The position numbers and the translations under genes are program-made. The notes beneath the pieces are model-generated. The model had not been told where the DNA came from. It did no database searches and was given only the letters and a program-made list of their open reading frames with translations. From Phoronis ovalis (Eukaryota > Phoronida > Phoronidae): a stretch of DNA of 10,809 nucleotides. Within the stretch, counting starts at the first letter, position 1. Every line of letters begins with the position of its first letter. Positions 1 to 10,809 of the stretch are shown here, piece after piece. The DNA is taken from NCBI GenBank assembly GCA_028565635.1, contig JAOXYB010071389.1, positions 30,846-41,654 of the forward strand, given 5' to 3'.

Positions 1-4028
<4,028 letters not shown>

Positions 4029-4070
4029 TCAATTAACTTAATAATGCTCCTAGAGCAAAGTAAATCCTGA

Positions 4071-4101
4071 AAACCGCACAGTTAAACTGTTAAACCGCAC
4101 A
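4071..4101. promoter_or_regulatory. Tandem Runx-binding sites, 21 bp apart
   Basis: The 10-mer AAACCGCACA occurs at 4071-4080 and again at 4092-4101. On the gene's sense strand each reads TGTGCGGTTT, containing the Runx consensus TGYGGTY. Both copies have the same orientation and the offset of 21 bp is about two helical turns. Between them lies CAGTT-A-AACTG (4079-4089), an inverted repeat with a one-base centre. They sit 73-103 bp upstream of the ATG. Vertebrate RUNX promoters or leaders are known to carry Runx sites used in autoregulation, so a similar role is inferred here. Confidence 0.7.
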
Positions 4102-4114
4102 TAAGTGTAACCAT
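4082..4114 (-). other. Short upstream ORF in the Runx leader
   Basis: On the minus strand an ATG at 4114-4112 opens a 10-codon frame (MVTLMCGLTV) that ends at a TAA at 4084-4082, before the main ATG. It overlaps the distal Runx site. It would matter for translation only if transcription starts near 4123 as predicted. Confidence 0.35.
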
Positions 4115-4119
4115 TTGGT

Positions 4120-4150
4120 GAATGACAAAAAATTCTATACATGCTTTATA
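4120..4150 (-). promoter_or_regulatory. Candidate Runx core promoter (TATA box and initiator)
   Basis: Reading the minus strand, TATAAAGC occupies 4150-4143. An initiator-like TCATTC (4125-4120) follows with its A at 4123, 27 nt from the first T of the TATA box, which is the expected spacing. Chance TATA matches are common in AT-rich DNA, so position relative to the exon is the main support. Confidence 0.5.
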
Positions 4151-4163
4151 CCACTCCTTCATT

Positions 4164-4240
4164 TGACCTTATGATTCATAACAGGTCATTGTGCTGTTAA
4201 GTATCACTCCGCACAACCCGATACGTCATGCATGTAAACA
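4164..4240. promoter_or_regulatory. Upstream element group: nuclear-receptor half-sites, CRE-like, forkhead
   Basis: Just upstream of the TATA box there are TGACCT (4164-4169) and AGGTCA (4183-4188), divergent nuclear-receptor half-sites 13 bp apart. A CRE-like TACGTCA (4222-4228) and a forkhead GTAAACA (4234-4240) follow. Individually these are common motifs. Their grouping 15-120 bp beyond the TATA box fits a proximal promoter. Confidence 0.35.
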
Positions 4241-4447
4241 ACGATTGCACTCAATAAACTGAAAGTAAATAGCTTGTTGGTTGTAAGTAATCCTGACACA
4301 TCTAATTCGTTAGAATATTAACTTTTTCCTTCTTAAAGTTGCTAATTATTATCTCATTGAGTATGCACTATTTCATGTTCACTCCTCAGTACAGCATAAA
4401 AACATGAGTGTATAGGCTTCATTCATAGAATTTGTAATACACTTAAT

Positions 4448-4454
4448 GACCGCA
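4448..4454. promoter_or_regulatory. Third CpG-type Runx site
   Basis: GACCGCA matches RACCRCA, the complement of the Runx consensus TGYGGTY. It is about 300 bp upstream of the predicted TATA box. CpG-containing Runx sites are rare in this CpG-poor window, which makes this one more notable than the AACCACA-type matches elsewhere. Confidence 0.35.
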
Positions 4455-4629
4455 GCGGTACTATTGTAGTGAATCACTGATAAGTGTTTATTTGCACTAC
4501 TGCCATTTAAGTTAACTATCTTAACAGAAACGGAAAGACAATTTCCTTGGCGCCTTTGTTTTGCAGCACAAATGAATACAATGGGACTTTTTTTGTTTAT
4601 GATTAACCTGATTTTGTTGCTAATGTTCC

Positions 4630-4645
4630 TGTTTACTAGTAAACA
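4630..4645. promoter_or_regulatory. Perfect 16-bp palindrome of two forkhead cores
   Basis: TGTTTACTAGTAAACA is exactly self-complementary and contains two GTAAACA forkhead cores in inverted orientation. It lies about 0.5 kb upstream of the predicted Runx TATA box. Forkhead dimer sites of this kind are plausible, but its use is not shown by sequence. Confidence 0.45.
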
Positions 4646-4654
4646 AAACCAGCT

Positions 4655-4888
4655 ATCCAGCACATAATGTTGCATTTGCCACTGTAGAATTCAGTGCTGT
4701 ACTGATTATCACCTAAATTAGCACCCTAAATACTTAATTAAACTCACCAAATACAATATCTAAAAATTATATTTACACCCAAGGAAGGGGTTTAATGTTA
4801 AGTTAATTTCATAAATGAAATATACTACTGTTTTCCTAATAACTTCCATACTCAAGATCGCTAAACATGTTTTATCATAAAGCAAGAG
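4655..4888. other. AT-rich upstream DNA, nothing recognised
   Basis: No gene or repeat family is recognised. A small palindrome, ATTTCAT-AA-ATGAAAT, lies at 4806-4821. Open frames on either strand are short and have no recognisable content. Confidence 0.6.
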
Positions 4889-5125
4889 TAAAAAAAAAAT
4901 TTGTTTAACGGACCCAACCACTTCAAATTTTAGCTTTTTAATTTAAAAAAAAATTCTTTTATTGTAAAAAAATCAAAACACAAAAAACCTGACTCGCACA
5001 AATTCTCGTGGTGTTGCCTGATTCAACATATGTTTTCTTTTCTTTTAACACTAAAAAAAAGCCTGACTGACTCGGTTCCTAAAACACTTTTTAAAAAAAA
5101 TGAAAACGACTGACCGACTCGAAAT
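4889..5125. repeat. A/T-homopolymer region with recurring CTGACTCG-like motif
   Basis: Runs of seven to ten A or T separate three related words: CCTGACTCG at 4988-4996, GCCTGACTGACTCGG at 5061-5075 and GACTGACCGACTCG at 5108-5121. The same orientation and the shared A-rich spacers suggest a decayed low-order repeat or part of a dispersed element. I do not recognise the family. Confidence 0.4.
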
Positions 5126-5129
5126 TGCC

Positions 5130-5980
5130 ATATAACGACAAGGAAAAGTGATTTTCAACTCATATGACACTGAAGTCTATGAAGTGCACTGTTGCACTTG
5201 TACTTGTCATCCCCAAGGCACAAAAAGCGTAAACCAGCATCTTTTATTTTACAATTGTAATCTATACCTGAAAGACCAATACATACCAATAGTTACCTTA
5301 TTTTCTGGATTGTTAACACAACAAAAACAATTACAATCCACTGCTAATCTGGTTAGATACCTCAGATAAACTGTTATAATTAAAACCACATTTAATGATG
5401 TTTTGGAACCTGTATGTAATATTTATACTAAAAATACACCCTCTGCTATAATTATCCTGGCTAATTAAACTTTCCACATTTATTTTAAAAAAAATATTTT
5501 ATTTATTTTACAGACAATCACCCACAACTTGGTTTACATAAAGTGTACCATCCAATAGTAAGACAGTACAACAACAGCCAATAATAGGGTAGTACGACCT
5601 AATAGATTTCCGTCAATAGTTTCTTAATTAGGTCATTTAAACAACACATAGATGCTATTATTATAATTATGCCATCATTATGCTGAAACTAGAAAATATG
5701 TAAACTCTAAAATTTAACTCAGCATAAAAATTATCAGTAACCTTCACAATAATCTATATTTTTTTCTAATTTGTATACAATGTTGAGAAAATATTTTGTA
5801 TTATTTTTGCTTGCAGTTAGGCTTAAATGTAAAAATAGTATGAAGAATAGTGGGCCAGTCAGTAGAGAACTTAAGAGTTTCAGCTTTTTTAAAATTTGAT
5901 ATTATTTGTATACAGTTCATTCCTGGTAATGCTGGTGTCGTCACGCATGCTATTTTAAGAGCCCTTGATGATAATAATTA
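5130..5980. other. AT-rich non-coding DNA, nothing recognised
   Basis: A 73-codon open frame lies near 5148-5369, but it has no recognisable domain. One AACCACA Runx-type match is at 5384-5390. I see no RNA gene or recognisable mobile element. Confidence 0.5.
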
Positions 5981-5982
5981 TG

Positions 5983-6410
5983 TCCAGGATACAGCAATTT
6001 TTTTGTTTTATGTCATATTGTCAACATGATGTTAGCGTAGGTAATTTAAAGAAAGCTTTTAAATAGGGGCATTAATTATTGAAAACACATTACGAATAAA
6101 CTTTTGATTTGCGCATAAATATACACGTAAATGGAGAAACGACATCTGATACGACATGCATGAACATAAACAGAATATATACGTACATCAAGGATTGTAT
6201 CCAGGATACCAAATATCTATGATTGGACTAATTTTCAAAAAATGGGTAAAAAACTAAAAGCTTTTAATTAGGGAGTTAATCTATTAAAATATATTGCGAT
6301 TTAAGTTTTGATTGGTGAGGAAAATACACAGGTATATTGAAAATTGATATTTAATAGGAAAAACATTAACATAATTAACAAAATATAAGCATCAGGATTG
6401 GACTAATTTA
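5983..6410. repeat. Decayed tandem duplication, about 205-bp unit
   Basis: Several blocks recur in order. TCCAGGATAC is at 5983 and 6200. AAAGCTTTTAAxTAGGG starts at 6052 and 6257. A TTTTGATT...AATACAC block follows in each copy, as does an AACATAA...AATATA block. CATCA(A)GGATTG ends the copies at 6186-6197 and 6390-6400. GATTGGACTAATTT occurs at 6221 and again at 6396. The copies have drifted with small indels, so this is an old duplication or two neighbouring copies of one short element. No coding capacity is seen. Confidence 0.65.
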
Positions 6411-7090
6411 TATTTAACCTTTACGTGCAAACTATGAATTTTGGGAAAGTATGACAATCTTGAGAGTGGTTGTCTGAATCACTGTGAAATCTTGATAAAG
6501 GAAGTGTTTCAAAAATGGATTTGTATGATTGAGAATATATATTGCACTTGAGAATAATATATTTTGGACAAAGCTGCAGGTTTGTGCCCAGTGCTGTTCA
6601 TCATTGCTCTACTGCGTCAGCTGTTTTAATTCAATCTAGCCTTTAGTGATACTGCAAGTGCCTTGTACCTAACAGTGTGACTTGATTGTTCACAGGTGTC
6701 TGTTACGTTTTTAACTGTATTAAAATGCATATGAGCCTGGTCTATGATGCAGAGGCAGTCCCAGTATTTTAGGTTGGGAGATTATTAAATTTGCACCAGT
6801 TTTTTATTTTATAATAATTTTTGTTATTCGAATTGGTTTTTTGTTAGTTGGGTACAATCATTGTTAATTACATATGGTACCTAAGTAATTAGCTCAGTAT
6901 TAACAAAAATTAAGAAAGGCTACACCAAAAAGTTAAGTTGTTTAACAGGCAGTAGCCCTTAAAAAACAGGTAGATCAGACTGTTTTTATTTTAAAAAGAA
7001 GTGTTTAACCAACGAAAGCTCTTAAAATTGAGTTGGTCTGGCTTTTTTAATGTTAAAAGAAACAAAAATATATATAAAAAAAAAAATTGA
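6411..7090. other. AT-rich non-coding DNA, nothing recognised
   Basis: No gene or RNA is recognised. A short complementary pair, ACCAAC near 7009 and GTTGGT near 7032, could form a weak hairpin. An A/T microsatellite-like run occupies roughly 7064-7088. Confidence 0.5.
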
Positions 7091-7255
7091 AGTGGATACG
7101 CCTGTATACAAGGTTTATTTTTGTCCTGGCCTAACAATGATGAGAAATATTTCTCAGATGATGAATTTACATTTTGCTCAGAAGCAGATATCTTCAGTAC
7201 ATATCAAGGAATAAAAATAAATGACGAAACTGAAATAATGATACACCTACCTTAG
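7091..7255 (+). other. 54-codon open segment with protein-like composition, unassigned
   Basis: Between TGA (7088-7090) and TAG (7253-7255) the plus strand is open for 54 codons. The product is acidic and polar, with a stretch NNDEKYFSDDEFTFCSEADI (residues 15-34), which looks less like translated AT-rich noise than other short frames here. No domain is recognised. It has no convincing acceptor with a pyrimidine tract, so it could be an exon end, a relic or chance. Confidence 0.2.
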
Positions 7256-7499
7256 GTAATTCTCATTATTTATTTACACGTATTATAAATTTTCAATATT
7301 TCATCTGCTGATTCTTTAGGGGAAACATTTTGCTACTCAAAAATTATTGTATTTTATGTTTTCATAAACATTGCAAAGTCGATCATCTTCATAACGGCAT
7401 GTTAAATCAATGTTAAATAGTTTGATCTACATCGGGATCAATTGCATTTTTGTGGTCAGCGGTTCTTTTGATAAGTACTTCATTTATACAGGTACATAC

Positions 7500-7745
7500 A
7501 TATAACAGTTACTACATGTCACATGATCATTACGTCACAACATGGCTGCTTCCATGTCCTGAATTTTCTTATTCTCGGCTGAGGAATTATTCCTAACCAA
7601 CGTTTATATCAACGAATAACTTACAATTAAATGTTTTGTAAGCGTTAGTCATACTTAATGCCCGGATTGTAATCAGGTAGGAACAGCATACTGTCACAGA
7701 TTAGTTCAGTCACCGTTAGAATCAACCCACACGTGCGTGGGCAGC
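7500..7745 (+). promoter_or_regulatory. CpG-containing patch, candidate promoter or first exon
   Basis: CpG is visibly denser here than in flanking DNA. Motifs in order are TCACATGA (7519-7526, E-box type), TTACGTCA (7530-7537, CRE-like), ACAACATGGCTGC (YY1-like, with an ATG at 7542 that opens only six codons) and a donor-like CAG|GTAGGAA at 7674-7683. After these comes CCCACACGTGCGTGGG (7726-7741), which has CCCAC/GTGGG arms around a CACGTG E-box and two RCGTG words. This arrangement resembles a plus-strand promoter with a short first exon, but no downstream gene is recognised. Confidence 0.3.
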
Positions 7746-8262
7746 TATTAGTATCAATATTGGGGATTGTTATCGTTTTTGACATGCCATATCCATCGAT
7801 ATTTTGTTTGATGTGCATTATTGATATGGTAGTGAAGATGTAGTTTGCGTAACATTACAAAAAAATAGCAGTTTTATGTCTAATTACAAAAGTAAATTAA
7901 CTAGTGTAGTATTGACCAGTATTGTTCCAGTCCCTGCCATTTACTGCATTATTTTGTCTTTGTTTAGAACTTTAGAATTAGATAGACCACTCTGCATATC
8001 AATTTTCATTATTTTTTCCCAGTCATTGAACAGACTCACCTACTAGCATTTCAAAAAGCTGACATTTAATGCTAAGTAGCTGAACTGTAAACACTCGTAT
8101 GTTTGAACCAACTTTGCGTGGTAGTAATATGCATTAAACAACTGAGCGTCCTATCAGTATCAGTATCGCTTTTATTGTTACATAATCCTATCAAAAGAGG
8201 CGGTGCTGGTCATAATCTCATTGATTTGCAGTATTAATTATAGTTACAAGAGCTTCTATAAT
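7746..8262. other. AT-rich non-coding DNA, nothing recognised
   Basis: No gene, RNA or repeat family is recognised. A forkhead-type GTAAACA lies near 8087. A short AGTATC-type repetition is at about 8155-8167. Confidence 0.5.
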
Positions 8263-8407
8263 AAATGGATTATTATGCTTATTGTGTAATCCATAGTTGG
8301 GTTTGTTCGTACAAGACTATATCATAACGCATTTACATGCATCCCTATCAACAATCTTTTTGAATTATAGTTTAAAATTCTTCCCTAAATGGATTATTAT
8401 ACTTAAT
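8263..8407. repeat. Short direct repeat (124-bp offset) with adjoining inverted repeat
   Basis: AAATGGATTATTAT plus xCTTAxT occurs at 8263-8283 and 8387-8407. The first copy also forms an inverted repeat: ATGGATTA (8265-8272) with TAATCCAT (8287-8294). Downstream, CATGCCTxGCC recurs at 8433 and 8454. These look like traces of an old local duplication. Confidence 0.4.
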
Positions 8408-8776
8408 TCAGTCTGTGCCAGGGTTGATTATACATGCCTAGCCACAACCAGAGCATGCCTGGCCAATCATGATGATAATACATATGTCACAAGGATATTC
8501 TTCATATGGTCTTCCTGGATTATTTTATGATATATCATCATATGGGATGGTGAAACAGATTTTAATGACATGGATGATGGAATCATGACAAATTCAAGCC
8601 CTGTCCTGCTATTTCAGTTTTTGACATGTTTCCGATTAGATGATGCTTTGTACATGTGTTACTTGGAATACCTCTGCTGGCAATACCCATGCTATTTGCT
8701 AATAGCTGTGTTATCACATGTTTTCTTTGATGCCTGGCTATTTTTACATAAACACAGGTCTAAAGTTGGACCTTGA
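8297..8776 (+). other. Open frame of about 160 codons broken by one TGA, unassigned
   Basis: One plus-strand frame runs from a TAG at 8294-8296 to the TGA at 8774-8776 with a single internal stop (8528-8530). That is long for AT-rich DNA. The first ATG of the second half is at 8570. The product is hydrophobic and Cys-rich, with Trp-Gln-Tyr-Pro-Cys-Tyr in the second half. No domain, start context or splice structure is convincing. A decayed gene, a mobile-element relic or chance are all possible. Confidence 0.15.
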
Positions 8777-8779
8777 TTC

Positions 8780-9520
8780 ATACTTAAACACATGCTTAAT
8801 ACTTTGTTACATCTGAGACTCCACACAACTATTTCAAATTCTTCTGTTGGAAAATAAAAAAAAATTTACACGAAAGTATTCGAATTGAAATTTCTTTCAA
8901 ATTTAGATGCTAAGGAAGTATTATTAGATTTTGTGACAAATAATCAGGTGCAGATTGTCATAAATTTAGAATCATTGCTTTTTATATTTATCTATCACTG
9001 TTTGTTAAATATACATTTTGACCCTGACAGGTCTTATAATTTTATGATTCATTAAGCATTTATAAATAAATTTCATGTTCTATATTTAACACAATAAGTT
9101 TTTAATTAAACTTACCTTTAAAAAGAGCTTGTGTGAATTGTATCCATCTCCTGTTATCAGATTTATAAAAGTTATATTTCATTTGCATGGCTTTAATGTA
9201 TGCACACTTCCTTTGAACTGTGCTTTATTGACATCACGGCCCATATCATAATTTTTGGCTGACTGACAGCTTTGTCTTGTCGATATAAACAATGTGTTTT
9301 TGCTATAAATCAAGCAGCTACACTAATACCTTTGTCTTTGTCTGAGATTTGACTTCATTTCTATCTTGAACTATTTTCAGATTTGCTGCCAACACAAGTC
9401 ACATTCCAAAAATGTTAATACTGTTCTTAATATCAGAGTTTAATTACACCTAGGTTTGAAGATTAACTTAGAATCTGTGTGGATAATTAAACCCAGACCT
9501 GTATGCCTCTATATACCTTG
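8780..9520. other. AT-rich non-coding DNA, nothing recognised
   Basis: No coding, RNA or repeat feature is recognised on either strand. A few pyrimidine-rich stretches (for example CTTTGTCTTTGTCTG near 9331) are present. Confidence 0.5.
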
Positions 9521-9524
9521 GCGT

Positions 9525-9602
9525 TCATTCATAAGCATAACATCGTCATGTGACATGACTATTAATTTGTGTCAAATCTTCTATGAATGAGTTAAGCATA
9601 AC
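9525..9602. repeat. Nested inverted repeats around a 15-bp palindrome
   Basis: GTCATGT-G-ACATGAC (9545-9559) has perfect 7-bp arms. It is flanked by TCATTCAT (9525-9532) and its complement ATGAATGA (9583-9590). AAGCATAAC follows each flank in direct orientation (9533-9541 and 9594-9602). The structure is visible in the sequence. Its function is unknown. Confidence 0.45.
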
Positions 9603-10715
9603 TGTACACCCTTCAAGATAAATTTGTGTGGAGCGTATCAAATTATTCTTAAACTTTATACAGGCAATTTATTATTTCTGTCAGATTAATAATTACTTTA
9701 AATGAATTAGTAATAGTGAATTTATTACAGTAGCATCTCTCATGATTTTGTTAAAAAAATTCTTGCCAGTTAATGTCAATTAGTGCATATTAAATAACAG
9801 AGTATTTGTTTACCTTTTTGTACGGGCCTAGGTAATTGTATTAGATTCTTACAGTTTGAATGGAATACTGCGTAGCTAGTCGAACATGAAATTATTTTTT
9901 ATAAACTTAACATTTGTTAACATCCTGGATTTTGAATGTAATACCCGGTATTATTTTTTTGAATCACAGCTGGTGAAATTTGATTATTACTTTAAATAAG
10001 GTATGACCTAGCATGAACTTGGATACCTAAAACATATTTATGAACAAAAAGAAATACTAAGAAAGGGTGTTGATGATTATTGTGCTTTAAGGCAGTGTTA
10101 CCCAGAAAAGCTGAGTGACTAATTCAAAGTGTACAACAAAAACCACTGTTATGAAAAAGTATTAAAATATTTTAAAATAGTAAAATTCAATCAACAGAGC
10201 AAAATATTAAAGTTTACAAAACAAAACTGTCAGCATCACCCTGCCATCTTCACTGGAGACCTCTGGAGGAAGTGAGTAACTGTTAGTTGTTTCATTCTAA
10301 GGTCGTCAACGGCTGTATGTAAAACATGGAATTTGGAATCGAGTCAAAATATTTTAGGGAATGTTATTGAAAAAAAAAGAATAAATATATTCTGTGTAAA
10401 CTAATCTACAAGTAAATCACTTTTTAATACAAAAAATTATGTGACTGCTTGTATGGTGTTGTTAGGAGTTAGTCAATACAAATATGACCCTCTGCAAACC
10501 TGGTCTAGCAACTATCTTATAAGGCCTGTTTACTTTATAAGATATTCTAGTAGATTGTTTTGCAAGGGCAAGGATTACTTTCATGTCACTACCTACCATT
10601 TTTTCTTTTGATTGGTTACATGTGCTGTCATAAGGGCATATGTTGCTTTGAGTTGTTTTACCAGAAAATTTGATCATGAATTTATTAGATATGTCCAATG
10701 AAATGGCTGAAACCT
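9603..10715. other. AT-rich non-coding DNA, nothing recognised
   Basis: Open frames here are short and featureless. A donor-like GAA|GTGAGTAA lies near 10272 but has no recognisable exon attached. Forkhead-type TGTTTAC matches occur near 9808 and 10528, consistent with chance. Confidence 0.5.
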
Positions 10716-10809
10716 GGGGGGGGGGTACTCAAGGTTTTTGAATACGGGGATGTGCCGCGGAACCCAATCCAAAATTTTAGCTTGCGGTAGCAAACCCAAT
10801 CCAAATTTT
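10716..10809 (+). repeat. Probable edge of a dispersed repeat (G10 tract, 32-bp internal repeat)
   Basis: A run of ten G (10716-10725) is followed by TACTCAAGG and by sequence far richer in CpG than its surroundings (ATACGGGG, GCCGCGG, TTGCGG). AACCCAATCCAAAATTTT (10761-10778) recurs as AACCCAATCCAAATTTT (10793-10809), an offset of 32 bp that runs off the window end. The abrupt change in composition and the internal repetition suggest an interspersed or satellite-like element. I do not name a family. Confidence 0.55.

Noticed and set aside
4379-4675. 98-codon minus-strand frame upstream of Runx, considered as a distal-promoter first exon
   Set aside because: Its sequence does not resemble known distal Runx N-termini, and it overlaps the forkhead palindrome and a Runx site in apparently non-coding DNA.
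10140-10276. Open plus-strand stretch ending near a strong donor-like GTGAGTAA
   Set aside because: No recognisable protein, no acceptor, and the frame is Lys/Asn/Gln-rich as expected from A-rich DNA.
10462-10698. 78-codon minus-strand frame near the window end
   Set aside because: No domain is recognised, and its length is unremarkable given the number of frames scanned.

Overview
The window is AT-rich, intron-bearing animal DNA. CpG is scarce except around one exon near 3.6-4.0 kb and a smaller patch near 7.5-7.8 kb. No prokaryotic gene layout, rRNA, tRNA or CRISPR array is visible. The one gene I can identify with confidence lies on the minus strand: a Runx (Runt-domain) transcription factor. 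Only its first coding exon is present (3998 down to 3578). It encodes the N-terminus (Met-His-Leu-Pro-Ile-Asp) and the first two-thirds of the Runt DNA-binding domain, and ends at a consensus splice donor. The species cannot be fixed from the sequence. The gene and its start resemble those of invertebrate Runx genes, so a marine invertebrate such as a hemichordate or other deuterostome, or a lophotrochozoan, is my tentative guess.

Layout: 1-3577 is the 5' part of the first Runx intron (minus strand), with no further exon recognised. 3578-3998 is the coding exon. 3999 to about 4123 is the probable 5' UTR, with two identical Runx-binding sites 21 bp apart and a short upstream ORF. About 4120-4150 holds a TATA box and initiator-like sequence. 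From 4150 to about 4.65 kb is upstream DNA with a CRE-like site, nuclear-receptor half-sites, a third CpG-type Runx site and a perfect forkhead palindrome. From 4.87 to 5.12 kb is an A/T-run region with a recurring CTGACTCG-like motif. From 5.98 to 6.41 kb is a decayed tandem duplication of about 205 bp. From 7.5 to 7.75 kb is a CpG-containing patch that could be a plus-strand promoter or first exon. Two stretches of unexplained open frame lie at 7.09-7.26 and 8.30-8.78 kb. The window ends in what looks like the edge of a dispersed repeat (from 10716).

The pieces form one regulatory story. A Runx gene appears to have autoregulatory sites in its own leader and an unusual concentration of forkhead core motifs (GTAAACA) within about 0.8 kb on either side of the exon. 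I see no novel multi-gene system. The most checkable oddities are the altered CBF-beta-contact segment (Cys-Thr-Cys in place of the usual Asn-Tyr-Ser/Cys), the 21-bp-spaced Runx sites and the forkhead cluster.
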